This document shows positions 17,492 through 27,526 of a stretch of 53,153 nucleotides of DNA, in pieces. Made by a program: the position numbers and the translations under genes. The first letter of the stretch is position 1, and the number at the start of each line of letters is the position of its first letter. The DNA is from Aquipseudomonas alcaligenes (GTDB taxonomy: Bacteria; Pseudomonadota; Gammaproteobacteria; Pseudomonadales; Pseudomonadaceae), in contig NZ_QJRX01000004.1 of NCBI RefSeq assembly GCF_003205495.1, forward strand, positions 1 to 53,153, read 5' to 3'. Below the pieces are notes generated by a model. The model was not told the origin of the DNA and searched no databases. It saw nothing but the letters and a program-made list of their open reading frames with translations.

Positions 17492-17600
17492 ATCCGATCC
17501 ATACCCGCTATTTTTTTGCCTTGAGAGAACGATGCCCGGCGGGCTCCCCAAGCCTGTAGATGGGAGCAATGACACCACCACCTGCGATGCAATTGCTGGG

Positions 17601-17795
17601 TTACAGGGATGGCTGGCCATCTCGCTCACGGAGCCGGGCCAGAATCCATTCTTGGACCTCGGACTCAACCCACGCTACAGCCTTGCCCCCTATTGCAACC
17701 GAGCCTGGGAAGCTCCCCTCCTTCATGACCTTGTAGACGGTAGAGCGGCCAAGGCCGGTAAGTCGCATCACTTCTTTCAGTCGAATCAGTCTCAT
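17601..17795 (-). CDS. AlpA-family transcriptional regulator
   Basis: The 64-residue MerR-like winged-helix protein MRLIRLKEVMRLTGLGRSTV... shows the AlpA pattern: start with RLIRLKEV, HTH with GLGRSTVYK, then FPGSVAIGGKAVAW and WVESEVQEWI. AlpA proteins regulate integrase or excision functions in P4-like phages and islands. ATG 17795 is chosen; another in-frame start lies three codons upstream. It is 35 bases downstream of the Gp2-like gene on the same strand, a common island pairing. No integrase gene is nearby, so its target is not apparent. Confidence 0.88.
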   Translation of the reverse strand: MRLIRLKEVMRLTGLGRSTVYKVMKEGSFPGSVAIGGKAVAWVESEVQEWILARLRERDGQPSL

Positions 17796-17829
17796 GGTCA
17801 GCACTCCGGCAATTAGTCCATGAGATAGC

Positions 17830-18507
17830 TCAGGGGTGTTCGGTTTTAAGACGACTCAGCTGGCTCATGCCAAAATTCCGCTGCCCGTCCCCATACACCT
17901 TGCTCCTCGTTTTGGCGAAGTAGCTCAGGCGGTAGAAAACCGCACGAAACTGCATCTCAAAGCGATCATCATGCACCTTGAGGGGCGATACGGGGTGTGG
18001 TGTGAATAGAACACCCTTCATGGCCACCCTCCAATCCAACCCCAGTGCCACACCCCATGCTTTGACGATACGACCAGCGAGCATTTGGTCATAACAGCTG
18101 TCGGCTAACTGTAATCTCCTATAGTCACCTAGGGCGAAATAGGCATCATGGTTGAGCAACAGCGCCAGGTGATAATGTGGATTGGTAGCACCGTTCCACT
18201 CACGTACCCAGACATAGCGGAGCATCGGGTCGTAAGCTCTCTTCCCTGCTGCTGCCTTGATAGACCGGGCATGTTCGAGCTGGCTTTTGAGGGACTCAAT
18301 GCAGTAGGTGATCGCCCGCTGGGGCAAAAGGCATCCCGAGGGCACGCGTAGATCCACCCGGACAACCATCCACCGCGGGTGCAATATCAGGCTATCCTGC
18401 AGAAGTAGGTAAATATTCCTTAGGTAATCTGAGTTAAGATCACTAAGCGTTAACTGAACAGGATAGCCTTGCCATTCAGCGGCACTGGAGGGTGGTTGGA
18501 TGTACAT
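17830..18507 (-). CDS. Inovirus Gp2-like (YagK/YfjJ C-terminal family) putative replication protein
   Basis: The 225-residue protein has the layout of the inovirus Gp2 / YagK-YfjJ family, whose members resemble rolling-circle replication initiators. Visible features are MVVRVDLRVP near residue 47, the HUH-like NPHYHLALLLN (~residues 108-118) and the conserved RNFGMSQL near the C terminus. The ATG follows GGAG with seven bases between. The gene is upstream of alpA on the same strand. In islands these proteins may assist replication of the excised circle, which is inference here. Confidence 0.75.
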   Translation of the reverse strand: MYIQPPSSAAEWQGYPVQLTLSDLNSDYLRNIYLLLQDSLILHPRWMVVRVDLRVPSGCLLPQRAITYCIESLKSQLEHARSIKAAAGKRAYDPMLRYVWVREWNGATNPHYHLALLLNHDAYFALGDYRRLQLADSCYDQMLAGRIVKAWGVALGLDWRVAMKGVLFTPHPVSPLKVHDDRFEMQFRAVFYRLSYFAKTRSKVYGDGQRNFGMSQLSRLKTEHP

Positions 18508-19520
18508 GAGTAGCTCCTATGGTTAGTTCTATAGAAACTAACCTCATCGGTCACCATTCACATACTTACGCTCAACGGCACTGACCACACAGAGCACGCC
18601 ATCAAGAATAACCAAAGTGCTAACCAGCCTAGCATCCAATCAATAATAAATAACCAACATAAAAACAGCGTTCAATGATCACCCTTAAGAACGACCTGCA
18701 AGGAAAATCGAGCAATTCCTGTTGAGAGCCCCCTGCAAACCTGCTCCGAACTTATCTCCGGCATCACGGCCATCAGTAAAAATTAACACGCGTCTTGTAT
18801 TGCTCTTCCGCATGCACGAGATATCCAAAAATTCTACCACCTCGCCCGAGCTACCAATAGCCAGAAGCACAGAAAGCAGCCGCGCGAGCTCGCTAATGAA
18901 AACACAACCTGTACCATGATTCAGATAGCACAAGCGATCTAGCTTCAAGCCTATTCAAGCCCATACCCTCAATGTCTATAGTAGTAGTCACGCCCCTGCC
19001 TCCCTGAAGCTTGGATATGGAAGCCAGTTTCGGAGCGATACTCTCAGATCGTGGATAAGCCGAGGCCAGCTATCTCCATTGCCGCCAGGATCTTATCACT
19101 TGCCTGATGAGCTCCTAACTTGACTCATCGAATCTGGCTTTCCCGAACATCTATACACGTCGCCAAGGCATAGCCCCGGAAAGCGAGGCACATGTCTTAC
19201 AGGGCCGTAGTGCTCTACCCACACCCCCTCCTTACCTAGAGAACGGAAGCCACAGAGATCGGCTTTAGCTGCATATCTCAGCTGCGCTTATAGAGCGCCC
19301 CCTTACCGCCGCACCACTCGTCCCTCCCTAATCGCCCCAATAAATGCGGTGACTATCAGCTGGTAACCAGTCAGGGCCAGGTTCAACCCAGCAAATTCAA
19401 TGTGTATACTGCATTCTCATAATCTACAAAGCCACTTCAAATCGGCACAATAACACCAGATATAACCTAAAAATTCGTCTAAAAATCCACTAGAGAACAC
19501 ACACATAGAGAACCAATAAC
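18508..19520. other. About 1 kb without a convincing gene
   Basis: Both strands contain only short frames without ribosome sites or recognisable domains. The longest, 87 codons on the minus strand (18685-18948), would need a TTG start. Base composition is near even, turning AT-rich after about 19390. The stretch upstream of 19521 (AATACTG/TATAATC-like sequences around 19405-19430) may hold the promoter of the AT-rich orphan gene. Confidence 0.4.
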
Positions 19521-20369
19521 ATGGCCACTGCACTCAATGACAGGCTCCAGAAAACACTTGACGGTATCAATGTCGATAGCAGACTAAGTACTTGGCTATG
19601 GTTCTTTCTGAAAAGCCAAACGCCTTACGCCTATCTCGGTGAGCTCGGCAGCCCCGGCATGCGAGACCGCATGGCAGATCACATCCAAAACGCTCAAATA
19701 AGGAAAGAGTTTGTTGAGGAACAAAGCGCTTTAGCCCTGCTGCCCGAAAAGGACTTAGAATGGATAACAAGCAATAAAAGACAGAATTTCTTTGTAGCTG
19801 GAAAACTTATTGAAAAAAACGACAAAATACCAATCATAAGTCAAAACAACCTAACTGGACGAGCACTAACTATTGCAACGATTGACATATGGGGAAAAGA
19901 GAAAAACCATAAATCATGGCTAATCAGCGAAATAAGATCAGAATGGGAGCAACACTCAAGCACGGACTATATATTCAAATGGTTCGATAGCCCCGACACC
20001 AAGCAAAGGCTAGAAATAGCATGGGAAATAGCCAAAAGCAAATATCCAGTACTTACACTCCAACAAAACACTCCCCAAGACAAAGATGAATTCATAATCT
20101 TACTTGACTATTACCTAACACACACATCAGACAAAATACTACTCATGAACTCCATCAAGAAACGATGGAGCCAGAATAAATACCGCACAAAGCTAACAGG
20201 CAAGAAGCAGTACAACTTCATTCTTTCTGATAAAGCAATTCAACGCCTTGACAAGCTAGCAGAAAAATACGACCTAAGAAGAACTGAAGTACTGGAAATT
20301 TTGTTAAAAATGGAAGAAGAAAAGGGAGCTTACATCCCTGAGAGACTGCGCCCACTAAAAGACATATAA
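19521..20369 (+). CDS. AT-rich orphan protein with a ribbon-helix-helix-like C terminus
   Basis: I do not recognise the 282-residue protein as a whole. Residues 1-200 are charged and helical. Residues ~232-270 (KKQYNFILSDKAIQRLDKLA followed by RRTEVLEILLKM) fit a ribbon-helix-helix or MatP-like DNA-binding fold: a basic beta strand, then two helices. The gene is markedly AT-rich against the Pseudomonas background, and codon choice (ATA, AAA, AGA, CTA) differs from all neighbours, indicating recent transfer. It stands alone with about 1 kb of empty sequence upstream, as often seen for island cargo. A regulatory or defence role is possible but unsupported. Confidence 0.6.
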   Translation: MATALNDRLQKTLDGINVDSRLSTWLWFFLKSQTPYAYLGELGSPGMRDRMADHIQNAQIRKEFVEEQSALALLPEKDLEWITSNKRQNFFVAGKLIEKNDKIPIISQNNLTGRALTIATIDIWGKEKNHKSWLISEIRSEWEQHSSTDYIFKWFDSPDTKQRLEIAWEIAKSKYPVLTLQQNTPQDKDEFIILLDYYLTHTSDKILLMNSIKKRWSQNKYRTKLTGKKQYNFILSDKAIQRLDKLAEKYDLRRTEVLEILLKMEEEKGAYIPERLRPLKDI

Positions 20370-20566
20370 CAGAGCAACCGCAAAAACACTTCTACTCAAC
20401 CAAAGCAAGCATAGAGAAACCTGGCGAAACAACGAAAACTGTAATTGGGCCGAACTCCCCCCACCTCATCACAGATAAATGTCCGGATGCTCGTGGAGCA
20501 AGTGCCAGAGTCAACGTGAAATCCGCAACCAAAGCCTCAGGAGTGCTTATCAAAACCAGCGTTTAT

Positions 20567-22030
20567 CTAAAGCTCTGCTGTCAGCGCTATCAGGTCTTGA
20601 GAGAGCACACCTTGCGCCTTGAGTTGCTCGGTCAATCCAGCGCTAATACGAGGCGCAATCGCGACATACTCAACTAACCAGGAGCGGAATCGAGGCTGCG
20701 CATTCAAGAAGCGCTCAGCGGCTTGCTTAAGTGGCTCTACGGAGCCAAGCAACTTGGCTTCGTTACGCTTGCAGGTTCCGAAGCGAATCCGTTGCTCATC
20801 ACCGCAGATAGCCACCAGATCGATTTCTACATCGCTGCGATCCCAAAAGCCCTGAATACGCTCTGTAAGCGGGAAATCACCAAGACCTCGACGACTACGC
20901 TCCTCATAGAGCTTGCCCACCATGTCCTCCAGCGCATAGCCCTCAACCTGCATGAGACGCTCATCAGCTTGAGCCAACAGCTTTTCCAAAGGGCGAAATG
21001 CAACGGCCGATACAGGCTGCTGCAAAGCAGAAAGCCATGCACGAAGAAAATTGTCGCGGATGTAGTAACGACCTGAGCGTGCACGAGCTGGCGCGAAAAT
21101 CGGCAGCCGACGCTCAATCATCTGATATCGCTCTGACAGGATCTTCAAATAGCCGCCCACCTGCTTCACTTCACCAGGCCCAGATACCTCTGCCATCGCT
21201 GCTTCGATGCTGGCATTGGTACAACCGGGATGCTGGGCTAGATACTGCAGCAGCATGTCGTAGCGGCCACGCAGTTCACGCAAAAACCAGTTATCTGCTT
21301 CATTGCGTAAGGGGGAGGAACTCGAAAAGAACAAGCGCCGCAAAACTTCTTGTCTCTCTGCTGCCAGCACTCCCTGCTCATAAGCATCGCGATAGAACTT
21401 GGGAACACCCTCAAAAAGGCTCCAGAGAAACAGCAGGCGCTCCGGCTCCACATCAGCATGCGCCTTAAGGATCTCAAGGATAGAGCTGATATCCAGGTGC
21501 CCGAGCTCTAGGGAATCAGTTGTACGGTTGAACAACGGAGCTGCCCGATCCTCAAGCAACGCCGTCATTTCAGCATGTAAGGACCCCAACACGATCAAGC
21601 CACCAGGAACGTTAGCCGCGTTGGCGGCAAGGCGGTCAACCACAGCCTGAAGCAAAGAGCAAAAATCAAACAGCCGCTTGCGATTGAAGTACTGAAACTC
21701 ATCGAGCGCGATGACGTATCCCTGCTCGGCAAGCCTGCCGATCAGGTCAGCTAAGTCACCCAACGAGCGCACTCGCTCCTGAATGCCAAAGGTACTGAGG
21801 TATTCATTGCATGCCGCTACTACTCCCGTAGGGTCAGAGTCGGGGATCTGGATGTAAAGCGTCTTATCGATGCCCGCGGCCTGTAGTGCCTGCTGGATCA
21901 GCGTGGTTTTACCAATACGACGGCGACCAGATATCTGGAGGAAAAACCACCTCTTACGCTCAAGCACCTGCTGCATCTGCAGCAGTTCGGAGCGTCGGCC
22001 GTAAAAAGACCAAGGTCTGGCTTGTGCCAT
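20567..22030 (-). CDS. AAA+ ATPase with C-terminal DUF234-like domain
   Basis: The 487-residue protein matches the archaeal-type ATPase family. It has SFYGRRSELLQM at the start, Walker A SGRRRIGKTTLI (~34-45), Walker B YVIALDEFQYF (~104-114) and a sensor-like LIVLGSLH. The middle resembles a winged helix. The C terminus (EGYALEDMVGKLYEE, WDRSDVEIDLVAI, RFGTCKRNE) follows DUF234, related to PD-(D/E)XK nucleases. The usual ECK becomes TCK, so nuclease activity is doubtful although VEID is kept. The gene is isolated, on the island side of tRNA-Pro. Function is unknown; a defence or stress role is possible. Confidence 0.8.
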   Translation of the reverse strand: MAQARPWSFYGRRSELLQMQQVLERKRWFFLQISGRRRIGKTTLIQQALQAAGIDKTLYIQIPDSDPTGVVAACNEYLSTFGIQERVRSLGDLADLIGRLAEQGYVIALDEFQYFNRKRLFDFCSLLQAVVDRLAANAANVPGGLIVLGSLHAEMTALLEDRAAPLFNRTTDSLELGHLDISSILEILKAHADVEPERLLFLWSLFEGVPKFYRDAYEQGVLAAERQEVLRRLFFSSSSPLRNEADNWFLRELRGRYDMLLQYLAQHPGCTNASIEAAMAEVSGPGEVKQVGGYLKILSERYQMIERRLPIFAPARARSGRYYIRDNFLRAWLSALQQPVSAVAFRPLEKLLAQADERLMQVEGYALEDMVGKLYEERSRRGLGDFPLTERIQGFWDRSDVEIDLVAICGDEQRIRFGTCKRNEAKLLGSVEPLKQAAERFLNAQPRFRSWLVEYVAIAPRISAGLTEQLKAQGVLSQDLIALTAEL

Positions 22031-22247
22031 AGGCTCGTTTCCTTCTGCAAAAATTCATTGTCGAGCGTTGTAGCCCCAGCTTAGAGGCAGGTTACAGCAT
22101 GGACAAAGTTAAGGTAAAAATTTTTACCTAATATAAGGCCAGACCACAAAGACCCACGATCCAATGCTTGCAGGCGCCTGATTAGGCACTTTGCAAAAAT
22201 CGAGAAAGGGCTGAAACCGCACCACTACTGGAGCGCGTGCTCCGAGG

Positions 22248-22548
22248 TTGCACGTTGAAGCGCGCTGTAAGCCGTACCCACAGCGCCTGGTGAGCCGCTG
22301 GGAGCATGAGACCCTGCTCGAGGCGGTGCAGAGTCGCCTGGCTCAAGCGCCAATTGATCATGCGGATCCGTCGCCAAACGATAGAACAACCGTTCGGCTT
22401 GCTGAAATCCTGGATGTGTACCGACCGACTCCTCACCCAAACACTCATGCAGGTGAGCACCGAGATGAGCCTGCATGCGGCCTACAGCCTCAGACGCGTG
22501 TTGAATTTGCCTGGAAGTGGCGCTCTGATGGCAGCGATGAAAGCCTGA
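22248..22548 (+). pseudogene. IS1182-family transposase remnant (C-terminal part, frameshifted)
   Basis: Two plus-strand frames join to give the end of an IS1182-type DDE transposase: VSRWEHETLLEAVQSRLAQA in one, then MRIRRQTIEQPFGLLKSWM and VSTEMSLHAAYSLRRVLN in the other. The frame changes near 22355. The RRQTxExPFG and VSTEMSL motifs are family hallmarks. The N-terminal two thirds and the terminal repeats are missing. It lies ~260 bases from tRNA-Pro, so insertion and decay may have removed an island end or integrase. Confidence 0.75.
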
Positions 22549-22707
22549 GGCCTGCTTTACAAGCCAAAAGGCGCGGGCCATACCAGCCAGAATCACCGAA
22601 TGCGCTTGCCGTCCTTCGTTAGCCTCTTGAAAGCCGGGCCCCAGCTCACTGAACTAGAGCGACAGACAGCGGGCCAGCACCTGGCTCGATAGCAACAAAA
22701 AATTCCG

Positions 22708-22729
22708 GTGGCACAAAAAGTGGCACAAA
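22708..22729. repeat. Tandem direct repeat near the island/tRNA junction
   Basis: GTGGCACAAA occurs at 22708-22717 and again at 22720-22729, a 12-base period. It lies ~80 bases from the tRNA 3' end. Repeats of this type near attL/attR can be integrase or excisionase arm sites; that role is inference. Confidence 0.45.
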
Positions 22730-22760
22730 TTTCAGCCGACCGACAAAACATTCGCCCATA

Positions 22761-22797
22761 AAAAAATCCAGCCACCGCTAAGTGACTGGATTTTTTA
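22761..22797 (-). terminator. Terminator of tRNA-Pro
   Basis: Read on the minus strand, a stem (GTCAC... paired with GTGGC... arms, one G-U) with a six-base loop ends in a run of six T. The arms are 22761-22775 and 22782-22796. It begins nine bases after the encoded CCA of the tRNA gene. Confidence 0.8.
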
Positions 22798-22805
22798 GGG
22801 TTTTT

Positions 22806-22882
22806 TGGTCGGGACGGAGTGATTCGAACACTCGACCCCTTGCACCCCATGCAAGTGCGCTACCGGGCTGCGCTACGCCCCG
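22806..22882 (-). tRNA. tRNA-Pro (anticodon GGG)
   Basis: The 77-base cloverleaf has acceptor arms CGGGGCG and CGTCCCG, encoded CCA, D-arm GCGCAGCCCGGTAGCGC, anticodon stem CTTGC/GCAAG with loop ATGGGGT (GGG at 34-36), and T-loop GTTCGAATC. The 3' end faces the island, so it is the likely attachment target. The gene is intact, as expected when integration restores the 3' end. Confidence 0.96.
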
Positions 22883-22964
22883 ACGATGCTTCCGTGTTAC
22901 CGGAAGCGGGGTGGACTTTACATTAAGCTGCTGAATTGTGGAAGTTTTTTTTACTGCTACAGGC

Positions 22965-23321
22965 TTATTTGCGCAGTACCAGTAGAACATCCTCAAGCTC
23001 GGCAATCATCTGCCGAATCAGCTGCTTGTACTGGGTGGTGTCGTCCTTGGCCTCGTCGCCGGAGAGACGCTGGCGCGCCCCGCCGATGGTGAAACCCTGG
23101 TCGTACAGAAGGGCTCGGATCTGGCGGATCATCAGCACGTCCTGGCGCTGATAGTAGCGGCGGTTGCCCCGCCGTTTCACCGGATTGAGCTGGGGAAACT
23201 CCTGCTCCCAGTAACGCAAAACATGCGGCTTGACGGCGCAGAGGTCGCTGACTTCGCCAATGGTGAAGTAGCGTTTGCCAGGGATAGGCGGCAGCTCGTC
23301 GTTATGACTTGGTTCCAGCAT
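22965..23321 (-). CDS. MerR-family regulator downstream of ihfA
   Basis: The 118-residue protein has a MerR helix-turn-helix ([20 protein letters not shown], then [20 protein letters not shown]) and a short C-terminal helical region lacking effector cysteines, so no metal or thiol sensor is apparent. It is the widely conserved Pseudomonas MerR protein that ends the pheST-ihfA operon. The start overlaps the end of ihfA by 20 bases, supporting co-expression. Target unknown. Confidence 0.9.
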   Translation of the reverse strand: MLEPSHNDELPPIPGKRYFTIGEVSDLCAVKPHVLRYWEQEFPQLNPVKRRGNRRYYQRQDVLMIRQIRALLYDQGFTIGGARQRLSGDEAKDDTTQYKQLIRQMIAELEDVLLVLRK

Positions 23322-23604
23322 ATGCCTCTACTCTGGCCTTCAATTTCTGGCCCGGACGAAAGGTGACGACACGGCGAGCCGTGATCGGGATTTCTTCGCC
23401 TGTCTTGGGATTACGACCTGGGCGCTGACGCTTATCGCGCAGGTCAAAATTGCCGAAACCGGACAATTTGACCTGCTCGTTGTCTTCCAGCGCGTGGCGG
23501 ATTTCCTCAAAAAACAGCTCCACCAACTCCTTGGCTTCCCGCTTATTCAGGCCAAGCTCTTCATACAGACGTTCCGCCATTTCAGCTTTCGTCAGAGCCC
23601 CCAT
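23302..23604 (-). CDS. ihfA: Integration host factor subunit alpha
   Basis: IhfA (100 residues) pairs with IhfB to bend DNA sharply at sites for recombination, replication and sigma-54 promoters. Conserved elements are [32 protein letters not shown] and the DNA-inserting arm [20 protein letters not shown] with its key proline. Length is standard. It starts three bases after the pheT stop. IHF is often needed for site-specific integration of tRNA-targeted islands such as the one next door, a link from general knowledge. Confidence 0.97.
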   Translation of the reverse strand: MGALTKAEMAERLYEELGLNKREAKELVELFFEEIRHALEDNEQVKLSGFGNFDLRDKRQRPGRNPKTGEEIPITARRVVTFRPGQKLKARVEAYAGTKS

Positions 23605-23607
23605 ACG

Positions 23608-25986
23608 CTACTTCCTTAACGTGGCGTTGAACCTTTCTTCCAGCGAGGTGATGATGTTTTGCGTAGTTGTACTCACCTCATCGTCGTTAAGAGTGCGCGA
23701 TGGATGTTGCCAGGTCAAGCCGACTGCCAGGCTTTTTCTATGTGGATCAATACCTTTACCGTGATAGACGTCAAATAGCTTGAGGTCAGTCAGCCATTCG
23801 CCTGCGGCCTCGCGAATGGTGGCGAGCACGGCTTCGGCCGGCTGCTCGCGATCCACCAGCAGCGCCAGGTCACGGCGCACCTCGGGGAAGCGCGACAACT
23901 CGCTGAACGCCGGCATGCGCCCGGTGGCGACTTCGGCCAGTACCAGCTCGAAGAGGAACACCGGCTGATCCAGGCCTAGGGTCTTGGCCAGCTCCGGGTG
24001 CAGCGCCCCCATGAAGCCGACCAGGCGCCCTTCCCGCTCGATACGCGCGGTCTGGCCCGGATGCAGAGCCGGGTGCTCGCCAGGTACAAAGCTGAAGGCA
24101 TCGGCGGCACCGGCATAGCCCAGCAGCGCCTCGACGTCGGCCTTGAGGTCGTAGAAGTCCACGCTCTCTCGGCCGTTGGCCCAGCCTTCCGGCAGGCGGC
24201 TGCCGCTGATCACACCCGCCAGCATGGCTTCCTGCTGCAGACCTTCGAGCTGGCCGACGAAACGCAGGCCGCTCTCGAACAGGCGCACGCGCGACTGCTG
24301 GCGATTGAGGTTGTGCTCCAGCGCCTTGACCAGGCCTGGCCACAGCGAGGAACGCATGGCGGCCATGTCGGCGGAGATCGGGTTGGCCAGCTGCAGCGGC
24401 GCCACGCCCGGGCTGAACAGCTCGAACAGCTTGGGATCGATGAAGCTGTAGGTGATGGCTTCCTGATAGCCGCGAGCAACCAGCAGGCGGCGCAGGGCCG
24501 GCAGCTCGGCACGGGCTTCAGCCTTGGCCTGCGGCGCCAGACGAGCCTGCGGGTAACGCACCGGCAGGCGGTTGTAGCCGTACAGGCGGCCCAGCTCTTC
24601 GATCAGGTCCACTTCCAGGCTGATATCGAAGCGGTGGCTCGGCACGCTGACCAGCCACTGGCCAGCGCCCTGAGCGGTCACGCCCAGGCCCAGCGCGGTG
24701 AGCAGGCGCTCGACCTCGGCACCGTCCATGTCCATGCTCAGCATCTGGCTGATGCGCTCGGCACGCAGGGTGATCGGTGCGACGTTCGGCAGGTCGGCGG
24801 CGCTGGCCACTTCGATGATCGGGCCGGCTTCGCCGCCGACTATCTCCAACAGCAGCTCGGTGGCGCGCTCCATGGCGTTGCGCGCCAGCTGCGAGTCCAC
24901 ACCACGCTCGAAGCGGTGCGAGGAGTCGGTATGCAGGCCATAGGAGCGAGCCTTGCCGGCCACCGAGATGGTGTCGAAGAAGGCGCTCTCGAGGAACAGG
25001 TCGCGGGTCTTGCCGCTGACACCGCTGTGCTCGCCCCCCATCACGCCGGCGATGGCCAGGGCGCGGTTGTGGTCGGCGATCACCAGGGTGTCGGCGCGCA
25101 GGCTGACTTCCTGGCCATCCAGCAGGACCAGCTTCTCGCCCTCTTCCGCCATGCGCACGCGGATGCCGCCGTTGATCTCGGCGAGGTCGAAGGCGTGCAT
25201 CGGCTGGCCGAGCTCGAGCATCACGTAGTTGGTGATGTCGACGGCGGCGTCGATGCTGCGGATATCGGAACGGCGCAGGCGCTCGACCATCCACAGCGGA
25301 GTCGGCTTGGACAGATCGACGTTGCGGATGACACGGCCCAGGTAGCGCGGGCAGGCCTTGGGCGCCAGCACTTCGACAGGGCGCACTTCGTCATGCGCGG
25401 CGGCAACCGGCGCGATGGACACCGCCGTAACCTGCGCGCCATAGATGGCGCCGACTTCGCGGGCCAGGCCGGCGAGCGACAGACAGTCACCACGGTTGGG
25501 GGTCAGGCCGATCTCGATGCTGGCATCGTCCAGGCCGAGGTAAGCACGGACGTCCTGGCCGACAGGGGCGTCCGCCGCCAGCTCCATCAGGCCGCTGTTG
25601 TCGTCGCTGATCTGCAGCTCGGAGGCCGAGCAGAGCATGCCCTGGGACTCCACGCCGCGCAGCTTGGCCTGCTTGATCTTGAAGTCGCCCGGCAGCTCGG
25701 CACCGATCATGGCGAAGGGGATCTTGATGCCGGCACGCGCATTGGGCGCGCCGCAGACCACCTGGAAGGTGGCGCTGCCGTTGCTGACCTGGCACACGCG
25801 CAGCTTGTCGGCGTCCGGGTGCTGTTCGGCACTGAGGATCTCGCCCACCACCACGCCGCTGAACTGGCCGGCGACCGGGATCACGGCGTCCACTTCCAGG
25901 CCGACCATGGACAGGCGGGCCACCAGTTCGTCGCGCGAGACCGCCGGGTTCACCCAGCTGCGCAGCCACTGTTCACTGAATTTCAT
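23608..25986 (-). CDS. pheT: Phenylalanine-tRNA ligase beta subunit
   Basis: PheT (792 residues) forms the alpha2-beta2 synthetase with PheS and carries editing and tRNA-binding domains. The order is a tRNA-binding OB fold (residues ~40-150, VVCGAPNARAG), B3/B4 editing region, B5 (RAERISQMLSM..), a degenerate synthetase core and a C-terminal anticodon-binding ferredoxin-like domain (FPEVRRDLALLVD). The start follows AAGGAGAACA (25990s), 42 bases after pheS. Length and domains are normal. Confidence 0.97.
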   Translation of the reverse strand: MKFSEQWLRSWVNPAVSRDELVARLSMVGLEVDAVIPVAGQFSGVVVGEILSAEQHPDADKLRVCQVSNGSATFQVVCGAPNARAGIKIPFAMIGAELPGDFKIKQAKLRGVESQGMLCSASELQISDDNSGLMELAADAPVGQDVRAYLGLDDASIEIGLTPNRGDCLSLAGLAREVGAIYGAQVTAVSIAPVAAAHDEVRPVEVLAPKACPRYLGRVIRNVDLSKPTPLWMVERLRRSDIRSIDAAVDITNYVMLELGQPMHAFDLAEINGGIRVRMAEEGEKLVLLDGQEVSLRADTLVIADHNRALAIAGVMGGEHSGVSGKTRDLFLESAFFDTISVAGKARSYGLHTDSSHRFERGVDSQLARNAMERATELLLEIVGGEAGPIIEVASAADLPNVAPITLRAERISQMLSMDMDGAEVERLLTALGLGVTAQGAGQWLVSVPSHRFDISLEVDLIEELGRLYGYNRLPVRYPQARLAPQAKAEARAELPALRRLLVARGYQEAITYSFIDPKLFELFSPGVAPLQLANPISADMAAMRSSLWPGLVKALEHNLNRQQSRVRLFESGLRFVGQLEGLQQEAMLAGVISGSRLPEGWANGRESVDFYDLKADVEALLGYAGAADAFSFVPGEHPALHPGQTARIEREGRLVGFMGALHPELAKTLGLDQPVFLFELVLAEVATGRMPAFSELSRFPEVRRDLALLVDREQPAEAVLATIREAAGEWLTDLKLFDVYHGKGIDPHRKSLAVGLTWQHPSRTLNDDEVSTTTQNIITSLEERFNATLRK

Positions 25987-26028
25987 GCTGTCTGTTCTCC
26001 TTAAGCGAATTCGATACGGGTCGTGCGG

Positions 26029-27097
<1,069 letters not shown>

Positions 27098-27140
27098 CTT
27101 TGACGTTGCCACCGGGCAAGCCCGGTGATTGTCGGGGGAC

Positions 27141-27497
27141 TTAAGCCAGAACGGCCTTAGCTTTCTCGACAATCGCAGCAAACGCCGCTTTTTCGTTCAC
27201 TGCCAGATCGGCCAGAACCTTACGATCGATCTCGATGGTCGCTTTCTTCAGACCAGCGATCAGACGGCTGTAGGACAGACCGTTCTGACGAGCACCGGCG
27301 TTGATACGAGCGATCCACAGAGCGCGGAACTGACGCTTGCGCTGACGGCGGTCACGGTAGGCGTACTGGCCTGCCTTGATCACAGCCTGCTTGGCAACGC
27401 GGAACACGCGCGAACGCGCACCGTAGTAGCCTTTGGCGAGTTTCAGGATTTTTTTGTGACGAGCACGAGCGATAACGCCACGCTTAACACGAGCCAT
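27141..27497 (-). CDS. rplT: 50S ribosomal protein L20
   Basis: L20 (118 residues) binds 23S rRNA and is needed early in large-subunit assembly. The basic N-terminal extension ([20 protein letters not shown]) and the globular C terminus ([20 protein letters not shown]) are conserved. In E. coli it represses its own operon at the mRNA level; the same is plausible here. It is 29 bases downstream of rpmI. Confidence 0.98.
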   Translation of the reverse strand: MARVKRGVIARARHKKILKLAKGYYGARSRVFRVAKQAVIKAGQYAYRDRRQRKRQFRALWIARINAGARQNGLSYSRLIAGLKKATIEIDRKVLADLAVNEKAAFAAIVEKAKAVLA

Positions 27498-27526
27498 GAG
27501 TATTTACCTCTAAGTATCTTGACCGA

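Larger units (their letters stand above)
1..22805. mobile_element. Accessory genomic island abutting tRNA-Pro, with a nested O-antigen locus
   Basis: Everything left of the tRNA-Pro 3' end is accessory. Island-type genes (RDF-like protein, CxxC protein, radC, alpA, inovirus Gp2-like protein, transposase remnant) flank a polysaccharide locus. The minus-strand tRNA gene points its 3' end at this block, the usual geometry for tRNA-targeted integration. Base composition is heterogeneous: AT-rich between about 5.6 and 11.9 kb and between 19.4 and 20.4 kb. The left boundary lies outside the window and no integrase is visible, so the element may be decayed or its integrase may sit at the other end. 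The extent is inference. Confidence 0.6.

Noticed and set aside
18685..18948. 87-codon minus-strand frame in the empty stretch
   Set aside because: Needs a TTG start, has no ribosome site and no recognisable domain.
22593..22850. Minus-strand 85-codon frame overlapping tRNA-Pro, considered as an integrase start
   Set aside because: It runs through the tRNA gene and terminator and has no integrase motif.
23998..26004. Long plus-strand open frame (668 codons) opposite pheT
   Set aside because: It mirrors the high-GC pheT gene on the other strand; the His/Gln/Ala-rich translation is a shadow and pheT is unmistakable.
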